DNA of 64,000 nucleotides from Fictibacillus solisalsi (GTDB taxonomy: Bacteria; Bacillota; Bacilli; Bacillales; Fictibacillaceae), in the NCBI RefSeq assembly GCF_900103485.1, contig NZ_FNHW01000001.1, positions 345,418 to 409,417 on the forward strand, read 5' to 3'. The notes under the pieces were generated by a model that worked only from the letters and a program-made list of their open reading frames with translations, did no database searches and was not told the origin of the DNA. Shown here piece by piece: positions 51,655-60,034 of the stretch (the first letter of the stretch is position 1; each line of letters opens with the position of its first letter). Position numbers and translations under genes: made by a program.

Positions 51655-51888
51655 ATGTGGGATATAAATGAAAAAAATTTAGATGAGTTCAAAAGGACCG
51701 CAAAAAACAGGATAAGTCCTGATAGTTGTGTATCATTTATGTTTGGATCCATGATTTGGTGCAGTATGCCGATGTTCTTTATAGCTGTTGGTTTATTTAG
51801 GTTTGGATGGTCAGTTTTTCCTAATACTTTTGAAAAAGTAGTCGTCCTTTTGGAAATTGTATTTTATTGTTTACAGATTGGTTTGTAA
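51655..51888 (+). pseudogene. Truncated paralog of the candidate immunity protein
   Basis: The 77-codon frame begins MWDINEKNLDEFKRTAKNRI, matching the start of the preceding protein, and covers its first two helices before stopping at FYCLQIGL. No ribosome binding site stands before the ATG. It is a partial tandem duplication or an orphan immunity remnant. Confidence 0.65.
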
Positions 51889-51930
51889 AAAAGAAAAATG
51901 AACTAGTTTAAAAGGAGAGGAGAGATAAGA

Positions 51931-52392
51931 TTGAAAGTACAATATAAATCTTTATCCATGCTAAACCTGGTTAGCATTACACAAGTGGTAAAAAAAGAAG
52001 ACTGGCTTTTGCCTGCAATTGCCTTAAGAAGCCAGGTCGTAAATAATGGCATCTACCCAGTGGGACCGGTTCTTTTCCAATTCAGGCCGTTGGAAAATGA
52101 CCCGACCTCCGGAGAGTTTACATACAGTGTTCCAGTTAATGATCGCGTTGAATTGGAAAAAAGTTCAGCATATGAATATATTGATGTTTTAGTGATCGAG
52201 GAAGCCTTATGTGTCCGTTTCACGGATGAAGATGGGGAAATTGAAGAAGCCTATCAGCTCATCCAAGAAACCGCTAAACAAAATCAAATTACTTTAGACT
52301 CGAGTTTTTACCATGTATGTCTGGATGTTTTCGGAGAAACGTGGCTTGATGTGTACGCGCCGATTGTAGAAGTGGGTGAACCTGTCCGATGA
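51931..52392 (+). CDS. DUF5085/GyrI-like protein of the effector island, copy A
   Basis: The 153-aa soluble protein has alternating strands and helices (LSMLNLVSITQVVKKEDWLL, YPVGPVLFQFRPLENDPTSG, HVCLDVFGETWLDVYAPIVE) like the GyrI-like/DUF5085 proteins I associate with type VII effector operons in Bacillus. TTG 51931 has AAAAGGAGAGGAG upstream. It overlaps copy B by 4 bases. A chaperone or adaptor role is a guess. Confidence 0.6.
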   Translation: MKVQYKSLSMLNLVSITQVVKKEDWLLPAIALRSQVVNNGIYPVGPVLFQFRPLENDPTSGEFTYSVPVNDRVELEKSSAYEYIDVLVIEEALCVRFTDEDGEIEEAYQLIQETAKQNQITLDSSFYHVCLDVFGETWLDVYAPIVEVGEPVR

Positions 52393-52832
52393 TTGCTGTG
52401 GACCAGAGCATTGCCTATACCAATGTTGTCTCTAAAGAATATTTCTTCCACTACAGCGATATGGAACAGGTGATTGAGGACTTTATTTCTGAGATTGGAG
52501 AAGCAAATCTAGCGATAAAAGGACCCATGTTCTATTCTTTGAAGAACATTCCCAAAGATGAAAACATGTACATCGAATTGTTCATGCCTGTTCATGAGGA
52601 TAAGATTCCATCTACTGACTCGCTTATGTTTCGTAGTTATTATTATGTGGATGAAATGCTTATGAAACGCTTTACAGGGAACTATGAAACCTTAACTGAA
52701 GTTGTTTACGCAGAACTGCTTCAGTATATCGTTGACAACAATTTAAATTTAGCATCCCCAATCTATCATGTTTTTGGTGGGGATGAATCCATTTCATATG
52801 TTGACGTTAAGGTTTCGGTGTTTAGTGAATAA
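52389..52832 (+). CDS. DUF5085/GyrI-like protein of the effector island, copy B
   Basis: The 147-aa protein shares architecture with copy A: AYTNVVSKEYFFHYSDMEQV, IKGPMFYSLKNIPKDENMYI and ASPIYHVFGGDESISYVDVK. The two are translationally coupled (ATGA overlap), suggesting a heteromeric pair. It ends the island before a terminator. Confidence 0.6.
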   Translation: MIAVDQSIAYTNVVSKEYFFHYSDMEQVIEDFISEIGEANLAIKGPMFYSLKNIPKDENMYIELFMPVHEDKIPSTDSLMFRSYYYVDEMLMKRFTGNYETLTEVVYAELLQYIVDNNLNLASPIYHVFGGDESISYVDVKVSVFSE

Positions 52833-52862
52833 TAGAAAACACAAAAAATAATTTTTTCATCA

Positions 52863-52903
52863 ACTCTGATCTTTTATCAAAAAAAAGGATCAGGGTTTCT
52901 TTT
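52863..52903 (+). terminator. Terminator of effector island
   Basis: CTGATC / GATCAG arms with a 16-nt A-rich loop precede a T-rich tail. Confidence 0.7.
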
Positions 52904-52933
52904 ATTTAACAAGTATGTAAGGAGGGATTTTCC

Positions 52934-53353
52934 ATGAAACCTAGAATTACGGTTATAACGTTAGGTGTGGATGATTTAGAAAGAGCGGTGACATTCTATC
53001 GTGATGGTTTGGGCTTTACGACAGAGGGCATCATAGGCACTGAATATGAGCATGGGGCTGTCGCTTTTTTTGATCTGGAGACCGGTTTGAAGCTTGCGTT
53101 ATGGCACCGCAGGGATTTGGCCCACGAGGCAAAGGTTCCTATGTCTGTTTCAAGCCCGGGGGAATTTACACTCGGGCACAATGTCAGCAGCAAGGAGGAA
53201 GTGGATCAGGTGATGGAGAAAGCCGAACGGGCGGGAGCTGTCATTTCTGATCGAGCACATGAGGCGTTCTGGGGCGGGTATTCCGGCCACTTTCAAGACC
53301 CTGATGGCCATTTATGGGAAGTCGTTTACAATCCGGCCTGGGAGGGAGAATAA
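52934..53353 (+). CDS. VOC-superfamily protein
   Basis: The 139-aa protein has a single VOC domain: ITVITLGVDDLERAVTFYRD and GYSGHFQDPDGHLWEVVYNP. It resembles glyoxalase/bleomycin-resistance proteins; substrate unknown. GTAAGGAGGG precedes the ATG. It is 14 bases ahead of the DUF1801 gene and probably co-transcribed. Confidence 0.86.
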   Translation: MKPRITVITLGVDDLERAVTFYRDGLGFTTEGIIGTEYEHGAVAFFDLETGLKLALWHRRDLAHEAKVPMSVSSPGEFTLGHNVSSKEEVDQVMEKAERAGAVISDRAHEAFWGGYSGHFQDPDGHLWEVVYNPAWEGE

Positions 53354-53367
53354 GGAGGAGAAGGACG

Positions 53368-53769
53368 ATGGTAACCAAGAAGAAGTCTGGTCAGGAAGAA
53401 GTACAGGCATTTATGCAAGTATTGGATCATCCGCTCAAGCAGGAAATTCAACGTGTACGGGAAATTATACTGGATACTCATCCTGAGTTAAATGAACAAA
53501 TCAAATGGAATGCTCCCAGCTATTGCTTTCGGGGGGAGGATTGCCTGACGTTTAATTTGCATGGAAAGGGATTCTTTCGACTAATCTTTCATTGCGGGGC
53601 TAATAGTAAAGAACCGAAATGCATGAGACTCCTTGTCAAGGATAAAACGGGAATGTTGGAGTGGCTCGCCGATGACCGTGCAATGGTTAAATTTTACGAT
53701 ATGAATGATGTAGAGGCTAAGGGCGAGAAACTTGGGGATGTCATCCAGACCTGGCTTCAGGAATCCTGA
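53368..53769 (+). CDS. DUF1801 domain protein
   Basis: The 133-aa protein shows the DUF1801 features QIKWNAPSYCFRGEDCLTFN and a C-terminal KAEGKLG-like EAKGEKLGDVIQTW segment. It relates to the N-terminal half of YdeI (14743). ATG 53368 follows AAGGAGGAG; the frame opens earlier but without a site. Function unknown. Confidence 0.82.
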   Translation: MVTKKKSGQEEVQAFMQVLDHPLKQEIQRVREIILDTHPELNEQIKWNAPSYCFRGEDCLTFNLHGKGFFRLIFHCGANSKEPKCMRLLVKDKTGMLEWLADDRAMVKFYDMNDVEAKGEKLGDVIQTWLQES

Positions 53770-53807
53770 CACGAATTTGAAATGCTGTTTACGTAAACTA
53801 AAAGATA

Positions 53808-53837
53808 TAACCTCTACTAAATTACTGCATATAATGA
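53808..53837 (+). promoter_or_regulatory. Candidate promoter of the amidase gene
   Basis: CATATAATGA at 53828-53837 contains a perfect sigma-A -10 (TATAAT) and also CATA-N3-T, partly matching a SigK -10. An AC at 53810-53811 lies 16 bases upstream as in SigK -35 regions. No good TTGACA is present. Confidence 0.4.
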
Positions 53838-53897
53838 TAGAGAGAATAAGAGTATTCTCTTGTCTCAAGTTTTTTTACAACAAGGAGTGTTTGGTAG

Positions 53898-54587
53898 ATG
53901 GTAAAAATATTTATCGATCCGGGGCATGGGGGCAGTGATTCAGGAGCCACAGGAAACGGCATACGGGAGAAGAACATTACCTTGCAGATTGCCACGAGAA
54001 TCAAAAATATTCTGCTCACAGAGTACAACGGTGTTGAAGTCATGATGAGCAGGACGACGGATGAGTTTGTATCATTGAAGGACAGAACGGATGCAGCTAA
54101 CCGATGGGGCGCTGATTATTTATTGTCCGTTCACATTAATGCTGGTGGCGGGACAGGCTTTGAGAGCTATATTTACCCTGATACCACAGCGCCCACAACA
54201 ACCTACCGGAACAATATTCATGATGCTGTTCTTGAATTAGTGGACTTTAGGGACCGTGGAAAAAAAACTGCTAACTTTCATATGCTGAGAGAATCAAACA
54301 TGCCGGCGGTTTTAACGGAAAACGGTTTTATAGATACAGCTGCAGATGCGGACAAGTTAAAATCTGCTTCATTTCTTACCAGCATTGCACGCGGCCATGT
54401 AGATGGGCTGGTAAAAAATTTTAACCTGAAAAGGAAGCCCACAGCGGTTTATCATACTGTTGCTCCGGGGGATACGGTGTATTCTCTTAGTAAAACGTTC
54501 AAATCGACGATTAATCAAATGAAGAAGTGGAACGATCTGGATAAGAAGTATACGATCTATGTTGGACAAAGCCTGCGGGTGAAATAA
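53898..54587 (+). CDS. N-acetylmuramoyl-L-alanine amidase with LysM domain
   Basis: The 229-aa protein has an Amidase_3 zinc domain (residues 1-175) with ligands His10 (IDPGHGG), Glu24 and His79 (SVHINA) and catalytic Glu141 (LTENGFI). A LysM peptidoglycan-binding domain (~182-229; YHTVAPGDTVYSLSKTFKST) follows. It has no signal peptide, like the mother-cell amidase CwlC of B. subtilis and phage endolysins. No holin or phage genes are nearby, so a sporulation role is plausible. CAAGGAG precedes the ATG. Confidence 0.88.
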   Translation: MVKIFIDPGHGGSDSGATGNGIREKNITLQIATRIKNILLTEYNGVEVMMSRTTDEFVSLKDRTDAANRWGADYLLSVHINAGGGTGFESYIYPDTTAPTTTYRNNIHDAVLELVDFRDRGKKTANFHMLRESNMPAVLTENGFIDTAADADKLKSASFLTSIARGHVDGLVKNFNLKRKPTAVYHTVAPGDTVYSLSKTFKSTINQMKKWNDLDKKYTIYVGQSLRVK

Positions 54588-54590
54588 TAG

Positions 54591-54633
54591 AAAAGGAACC
54601 TCCTTTTAAAAAAGAGAGGTTCCTTCTTTTTTT
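54591..54633. terminator. Bidirectional terminator
   Basis: AAGGAACCTC / GAGGTTCCTT with a loop of A and T is flanked by T8 on the plus side. It separates the amidase and the convergent aminotransferase. Confidence 0.88.
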
Positions 54634-55834
54634 ATGATAAAACTGCGTTTTTCTCTAGTGATTCCTTAAACAAATCAGTCAGAATAGTGATGCCGCTCTC
54701 GATTTGCTCAATGGTTGGATGGCTGAAATTTAAGCGCATCGCGTTTGTTTTTGGCAAGGAAGCGAAGAACGGTTCGCCTGGTACATACGCGACACCGCGG
54801 GAAACAGCTTCTGACAATAGTTCAGTCGTGTTAATATGCTCATCTAGCTCCAGCCAAAAGAACATGCCTCCTTTTGGTTTGTTCAGTTTGAGTCCAGGAA
54901 GGTTGGCATTCTTCAAACAGTCGTACATGGCATTCATCCGTTTTTCGTATTCTGCGATCAACCGATTGATGTGCCCATCCATATCATATCCTGTACAGAA
55001 ATGGTACAGCGCCTGCTGAGACAATGAATTGGAATGAAGGTCATTTGCCTGTTTGGCTTGAGACATCATACGGACAATCTGGAACGGTCCGGCAACCCAC
55101 CCAGTGCGGAGGGCTGGAACAGCCGTCTTGGAAAACGTGCTTGTATACAGAACACTGCTTCCGTCATCAAGTGCAGCCAGAGGAGTGTATGTTTCCTCAC
55201 GGTTAAATTGAAGATCACCATACGGATCGTCTTCAAGAACAACAATGTTATGTCGGTGCGCTTCCTGAAGCAGCATTTTTCGGCGTTCCAGTGACCAAAC
55301 CTTTCCGGCCGGATTGGAGAAGGTCGGAACCACGTAAATACATTTTGGTTTGTATTCCTTAATTTTGGCTTGCAGGTCATCCGGAATCATGCCATCTTCA
55401 TCAGAGGCAACACCAATTACTCGCGCTTCATAAGATTTGAACACCTGAAGGGCAGCAAGATAGGTTGGGTCTTCTGTTAAAATGACATCCCCGGGATTCA
55501 GCATCACGCGGGAAAAAAGATCGATAACCTGCTGGGAGCCGGTTGTCAGCATGATGTCTTTGGTTGTGTAATTGGTAATACCTTTTCGGGACATACGTTC
55601 AAGAATCACTTCACGAAGGGGCAAATATCCCTCAGTTTCACTATATTGTAAAGCATGTTTTCCAGATGCAAATACTTTGGAAAATGCTTCTTCGATGGCT
55701 TCTGCAGGAAACAACTGATCATCAGGCAAACCACCTGCGAACGAAATGACGCCTTCCTGATTGACAACTTTTAAAATATCTCTGACAGCAGAAGATTGTA
55801 ATGAATAAATTCGATGGGCAAATGCGTACTTCAA
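54632..55834 (-). CDS. PLP-dependent class I/II aminotransferase
   Basis: The 400-aa fold-type I enzyme carries VISFAGGLPDDQLFPAEAIE, DPTYLAALQVFKS, VPTFSNPAGKVWSLERR and the PLP lysine in TSTFSKTAVPALRTGW. It resembles 2-aminoadipate/aromatic aminotransferases of the LysN type without the MocR HTH. TTG 55834 lies 6 bases after GAGGTG; ATG 55867 has no site. Substrate not determined. Confidence 0.88.
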   Translation of the reverse strand: MKYAFAHRIYSLQSSAVRDILKVVNQEGVISFAGGLPDDQLFPAEAIEEAFSKVFASGKHALQYSETEGYLPLREVILERMSRKGITNYTTKDIMLTTGSQQVIDLFSRVMLNPGDVILTEDPTYLAALQVFKSYEARVIGVASDEDGMIPDDLQAKIKEYKPKCIYVVPTFSNPAGKVWSLERRKMLLQEAHRHNIVVLEDDPYGDLQFNREETYTPLAALDDGSSVLYTSTFSKTAVPALRTGWVAGPFQIVRMMSQAKQANDLHSNSLSQQALYHFCTGYDMDGHINRLIAEYEKRMNAMYDCLKNANLPGLKLNKPKGGMFFWLELDEHINTTELLSEAVSRGVAYVPGEPFFASLPKTNAMRLNFSHPTIEQIESGITILTDLFKESLEKNAVLS

Positions 55835-56033
55835 AACGGACACCTCGGTTAAAGTTTTAATGAACATTTTACTCCTTCTATAGCGAATGTCAATGACAAT
55901 TCTGAAAATAGTTCTAAATTTTGTGTGAATTTTCTAATAAAATACATTTACGGAAGGTTTTTATGCTGTTTCTTTTTCCGGTTTATTGTCTTGTGATACA
56001 GTAATTAAAGATAAAAGGATCGGAGGCATCAGG

Positions 56034-56801
56034 ATGAAAATGGTACCATCAAAGCCGTTTTTCTTTGAGGGAGGGAAATGTGCAGTCCTGCTTTTGCACG
56101 GATTTACCGGGAATACGGTCGATGTTCGGGATCTGGGACGCTATTTGAATGATAACGGTTATACATGTCTTGGACCGTTGTATGAAGGTCATGGCGATAC
56201 TCCTGAACGACTGGTGACTACAACAGCTGAACAGTGGTGGAAAAGCGTTGAAGAAGGTTATCAATCGTTACTAGAAAAGGGGTTTAAAGAAATTGCCGTG
56301 ATTGGACTTTCCCTGGGTGGTGTGTTCGCCATAAAAACAGCCTTTACTTATCCGGTAAAAGGGCTCGTGTCCATGTGTGCTCCTGTCAAACCTAAGAGTG
56401 CAGAGGATCTTGGCCGGCATGTCAGTTCTTTTACCAAACGCTATAAAACGATTTTACGAATACCACCCGAGCAAATAGAAGCGGAATGGGAGGAGCTGAA
56501 GCCGCAGTCGAAAGAGGCGGTCAAGTCTTTACAAGCCGTGATTGAAGAGGTCGGCCCGCGCCTTGGCGGGGTTTCTTGTCCGGTCCTGGTGGTGCAATCT
56601 GGAAAAGACCACCCTACAAACAAAGAGAGCGCGAAAGTGATTTACGACGAAGTTTCCACACAACATAAATCCCTCGTCTGGTATGAAAATTCTCCACACC
56701 TTGTGACAAGAGGCCCTGACAGAAGAAAGCTTAAAGAGGATGTACTGCGGTTCCTGGAAGGGTTGGAATGGAACGAAATCAGTAAGACCTTGGAAGATTA
56801 G
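56034..56801 (+). CDS. Alpha/beta hydrolase, Est30/YvaK-like carboxylesterase
   Basis: The 255-aa protein has the oxyanion LLLHGFTGN, nucleophile GLSLGG, a likely acid Asp in QSGKDHPTNKESAKVIY and His in NSPHLVTRG. Size and cap resemble thermophilic Bacillus carboxylesterase Est30. ATG 56034 follows GGAGG. The 3' end overlaps the convergent amine oxidase gene by 23 bases. Confidence 0.87.
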   Translation: MKMVPSKPFFFEGGKCAVLLLHGFTGNTVDVRDLGRYLNDNGYTCLGPLYEGHGDTPERLVTTTAEQWWKSVEEGYQSLLEKGFKEIAVIGLSLGGVFAIKTAFTYPVKGLVSMCAPVKPKSAEDLGRHVSSFTKRYKTILRIPPEQIEAEWEELKPQSKEAVKSLQAVIEEVGPRLGGVSCPVLVVQSGKDHPTNKESAKVIYDEVSTQHKSLVWYENSPHLVTRGPDRRKLKEDVLRFLEGLEWNEISKTLED

Positions 56802-58257
56802 TTACCTCGTATGCAACGCGTATCCCTGATTGAATCGCTCCTTCAATCCATGCAGGTGCCGTTGAAGTATGCTCACCAGCGAAATGCACTCTCCCTTCCG
56901 GGGTAGGAATGAAGGGGAATAATTCAGTCTCTTGTGAAGGCTTGAACATTGAAAAGGCTCCTCCTGAAAACTGATATTGAGACCAACTGTGCGAAGCCCC
57001 GGTTAAAAAATCGTCATAAATGGATTTTCCATGTACTGTGGCCAGATTATCCAGAGCATTTCTTATCCGATCACCTTCAGGAAGGTTATCCCAGGACAGG
57101 GTATCATCCTCCCATGTGTAGCTGGCGAGTATAATTCCAGATCCGGAAGTTCCAATAAGATGACTTGGATAGTATGCAAATCGAATGGGAAGGTCTGTCA
57201 TCAATTTTCCCCCCGCGATACCTTCTTTTTCCCAAAAACGCCTTTTGAATTGGAGACCAATCTTTGTGGAAGCCACATAGTGCAGTTCCCTTATGGCTTT
57301 CCACTTGTTATGGGAAATGGAATTTCTAGGTTCGATTTCCACAAAACTAAGTAACGAGAAGGGAATTGTAATAATGGCAAGATCGCCTGTTACGGTGAGG
57401 GGCCGTTGACTTTTTGTGTGTCTGGAGTGAATGGTTACCTGCCCGTTGTGCTGAACAATTTTTGTCATTTGGTGTCCAAAGTGCAGGTTCTCTTTTAAGA
57501 AGGGCAAAAATGATTTGGGAAGACGGTCATTTCCTCCTTCAACTTCATAAAACTGGATATCCGGGCTAAAAAGCGGAAGAAGCTCTCTTAAAATGGCCGG
57601 GAACGATAACTCCGGAAAGCCCTCCAGTCCAACCAAGACTTTTATACTTTCAATTGCACCGGGAGAAAGACTTGGACCAACAGGGTTAAAGCGGAGAAAA
57701 AAAGACATCGGGTATTTATCAAAGTCTCTTACGACTTTGGGCCAATTCTCAAGAGGGTTTTTCCTGATGAACTCGGCGACTGGTTTGATCGCCATCATTA
57801 AAAGCTGTTCAGCGGATTTTCCTCGTTCATGAGGTTCTACTGGGTAATGGAGAATATCGGGATTCCGCTGATACTCATTTTGATTGGTTTTTATTCCATT
57901 AGCGTAAATAAGGTCATTTGACGTAGCATTCAGAAATTTGTTCGCTTTTAAATTGAACTTCTTTAAATACTCCAGTACTAAGTAATGGTTTTGGGGGATA
58001 CGCATAGCTCCAACATCCAAATACAAATCGTCCATAAAAGGGCTTCTCATGGTATAGACACGGCCGCCTACTCTTTCAGTTGCTTCCAGTACGGTTACAT
58101 CATGTCCCGCCTGCTTTAATAACGAGGCTGAGACAAGACCGGACATGCCGGCACCTACGATAATTATTTTCTTTTGGACCTGTGATAAACCAAGGCCATT
58201 CCGAATAATGGAAAGCATTTGCTCCGTAGGCAATTGGAGCAATCGGCTTGAAGGCAT
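56779..58257 (-). CDS. Flavin amine oxidase (monoamine/L-amino-acid oxidase family)
   Basis: The 492-aa protein has an FAD-binding GxGxxG (KKIIIVGAGMSGLVSASLLK, residues ~29-48), ATERVGGRVYTMRSP and the C-terminal GRVHFAGEHTSTAPAWIEGA flavin motif. It oxidises an amine or amino acid and produces H2O2. An N-terminal extension of ~28 residues may be an L-amino-acid oxidase feature. GAGGAGG stands before the ATG. Substrate unknown. Confidence 0.88.
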   Translation of the reverse strand: MPSSRLLQLPTEQMLSIIRNGLGLSQVQKKIIIVGAGMSGLVSASLLKQAGHDVTVLEATERVGGRVYTMRSPFMDDLYLDVGAMRIPQNHYLVLEYLKKFNLKANKFLNATSNDLIYANGIKTNQNEYQRNPDILHYPVEPHERGKSAEQLLMMAIKPVAEFIRKNPLENWPKVVRDFDKYPMSFFLRFNPVGPSLSPGAIESIKVLVGLEGFPELSFPAILRELLPLFSPDIQFYEVEGGNDRLPKSFLPFLKENLHFGHQMTKIVQHNGQVTIHSRHTKSQRPLTVTGDLAIITIPFSLLSFVEIEPRNSISHNKWKAIRELHYVASTKIGLQFKRRFWEKEGIAGGKLMTDLPIRFAYYPSHLIGTSGSGIILASYTWEDDTLSWDNLPEGDRIRNALDNLATVHGKSIYDDFLTGASHSWSQYQFSGGAFSMFKPSQETELFPFIPTPEGRVHFAGEHTSTAPAWIEGAIQSGIRVAYEVTNLPRSY

Positions 58258-58417
58258 AGGAGTCCTCCTCGTTCTTGTTTTTACACGAGAGAGTCAAATT
58301 CCATTACTAATATATTTCATTATCCACTCAATATGAGGAATTCGTCATTTTAGCAGGATTCTTCCCTTTTGTAATGGAATTTAGGTGGTAGACAGCAGGT
58401 GACAGGAGGGAGACGTG

Positions 58418-59176
58418 TTGATCTGGTTTTTTCGGGTGGTCGTTTGGGTTGTATTTGTGGGAATTGGAGCTTATCTTATTTTTTATTGGCGGGATGAGGA
58501 ACGGGCCGAGCAGAAGTTGGATGCAATCCGGAAATTATGGTATGTGCTTTACATATTTGGCGCCCTGATCTACTGGACGGGGAATCCGCACAGCATCTTT
58601 AACAATTGGGATCACTATCTGGTGGTACTGATGGTGTTTGTGCTGATTGATGCCTTCATTTTCCTGAGTTTGTACTTAAAGAAAATCGGGAATAATGAAC
58701 TAGCAAGAATCACAAAATCCGTGGAAAACAACCAAATGCTGCTCGATGATTTGCGGGCCAAAGTAAATAATGCGCTGTATATCTTGAAAACGGAAGGAAT
58801 CACGGCGTATTATGGAAGTAAGGAAAATTATTTATACGGACTGAAACTTGTTCTTGAGGCGTATGTTGAGAAAGAAGGCCATAGTTTTACGATCCTGCCG
58901 TTCACGACACCTCAGGAAAAAAATGAAGCTCTGGCGATGTATTCGAACGCCAGCTTGATTCAATCGACATTGTCCCGGGCGGAAGCCTACTACAATAAAG
59001 AAGATAACTTTGCATTTTATCCATTTAACATTGAAGATGAAACCTACGTGATTCGTATTTCTTCAACTGCAAAAGTCAGCGATGTAGATTGTTCCTTGAT
59101 GGGCATCCTGCTCGCCACATATGATATTTTAGTACAGGCACTGGAAAGGAGTGAGGAGGCATGGCAAGAGGATTAG
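58418..59176 (+). CDS. spoIISA: SpoIISA-type membrane toxin
   Basis: The 252-aa protein has three N-terminal helices (residues ~2-22, 40-58, 66-88) and a cytoplasmic alpha/beta domain. Matching stretches to B. subtilis SpoIISA (248 aa) are WRDEERAEQKLDAIRKLWYV, YLVVLMVFVLIDAFIFLSLY and FAFYPFNIEDETYVIRISST. The toxin damages the cell envelope during sporulation unless SpoIISB binds it. TTG 58418, 7 bases after GGAGGG, is preferred over GTG 58415. It overlaps spoIISB by 16 bases. Confidence 0.9.
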   Translation: MIWFFRVVVWVVFVGIGAYLIFYWRDEERAEQKLDAIRKLWYVLYIFGALIYWTGNPHSIFNNWDHYLVVLMVFVLIDAFIFLSLYLKKIGNNELARITKSVENNQMLLDDLRAKVNNALYILKTEGITAYYGSKENYLYGLKLVLEAYVEKEGHSFTILPFTTPQEKNEALAMYSNASLIQSTLSRAEAYYNKEDNFAFYPFNIEDETYVIRISSTAKVSDVDCSLMGILLATYDILVQALERSEEAWQED

Positions 59177-59349
59177 ATGTGTTGGGAAGCCAGCCGGTTT
59201 CGCTGAAAAGCGATCGTAAGGGAGTCACACTGAAACCGAGAATTGAGTTCCCGAAAGTAGGGATCAGCCATCACACTTTGCAGGTGATGGAGGAGAATGA
59301 ACGGATTATACAAAAAGGGCAGCGGCGCAGTACATTTAAGCATAGATAG
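59161..59349 (+). CDS. spoIISB: SpoIISB-type antitoxin
   Basis: The 62-aa basic, probably disordered protein contains VGISHHTLQVMEENERIIQK, corresponding to the SxHTxxxxxENERLI end of B. subtilis SpoIISB (56 aa). AGTGAGGAGG precedes the ATG inside spoIISA. It wraps around and neutralises the cytoplasmic domain of SpoIISA in the known system. Confidence 0.87.
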   Translation: MARGLDVLGSQPVSLKSDRKGVTLKPRIEFPKVGISHHTLQVMEENERIIQKGQRRSTFKHR

Positions 59350-59352
59350 GCA

Positions 59353-59382
59353 GGGCAGCGGACATTTCCGCTGCTTTTTTTG
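59353..59382 (+). terminator. Terminator of spoIISAB
   Basis: GCAGCGG / CCGCTGC with a short loop and T7. Confidence 0.9.
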
Positions 59383-59444
59383 TATGAATCTTCAGCTGGA
59401 TTGCATATACTAAAGCAAACATCCATGGAGCTGGAGGGAAGTTT

Positions 59445-59594
59445 GTGAAAAGCAAACGGTTTGTGTCCCGGATTCAAGGTCCCAAACCGACCTTGTCCCA
59501 TTTCGAAAAAGCGTTAAAGGAAGAGAATCATTCTATCTTAACGTATTTAAATGAACTTCGAAAAAAGCGGTGGACATTTTTCACCGGTAAATAA
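59445..59594 (+). CDS. 49-aa basic small protein
   Basis: GTG 59445 follows GGAGGGAAGTTT and opens a frame (M)KSKRFVSRIQGPKPTLSHFE continuing with KALKEENHSILTYLNEL and ending RWTFFTGK. The strong ribosome binding site and following terminator argue for a real gene. It is basic, helical in its second half, and not recognised. Confidence 0.65.
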   Translation: MKSKRFVSRIQGPKPTLSHFEKALKEENHSILTYLNELRKKRWTFFTGK

Positions 59595-59599
59595 TAAGG

Positions 59600-59631
59600 C
59601 AAAAAGAAAGGGGCTCCCTTTCTTTTTTTGT
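59600..59631 (+). terminator. Terminator of small protein gene
   Basis: AAAGAAAGGG / CCCTTTCTTT with a 4-nt loop and T7. Confidence 0.88.
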
Positions 59632-59711
59632 GTTTTTGCAGATACTGCAGGAATTGTAGAAAAATTAGCGAAAAGTGAACGAAAGCATACATTTTGGAGA
59701 GGGTGAGGAAG

Positions 59712-59915
59712 TTGGCGCAGACAACTGAGGAGCATTTTCCGCCAAAAATGGCCAAACCGGCACAGCGCGCTTTAGCCAGTGCCGGCATTACCAGTTATCA
59801 AGAACTTTCGAAGCATAGCGAAGAAAAAGTATCCAAGCTTCATGGGATGGGTCCAAAAGCAATGAACCAGTTAAAGGAAGCACTCAAAAAACAGGGGCTC
59901 AACTTTTCCGAATAG
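59712..59915 (+). CDS. Small helix-hairpin-helix protein
   Basis: The 67-aa protein contains ALASAGITSYQELSKHSEEK then LHGMGPKAMNQLKEALKKQG, a pair of HhH-like motifs similar to the RNA polymerase alpha C-terminal domain fold. It may bind DNA. I chose TTG 59712, 8 bases after GGAGAGGG; an earlier TTG at 59694 overlaps that site. Confidence 0.75.
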   Translation: MAQTTEEHFPPKMAKPAQRALASAGITSYQELSKHSEEKVSKLHGMGPKAMNQLKEALKKQGLNFSE

Positions 59916-60034
59916 GTGATGACAGCTATTGATGCTACTTATCCTTACAATTCCTCTTGAAAATTCAACGTTTATTATGCCTTCACAATTGTTTACTCAA
60001 TGAGGGCACTTCAGAGGAAAAGGTAGTGGAAGTA

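Noticed and set aside
53898-54587. Amidase as a prophage endolysin
   Set aside because: No holin, tail or other phage genes adjoin it, and the flanking genes are ordinary chromosomal ones.
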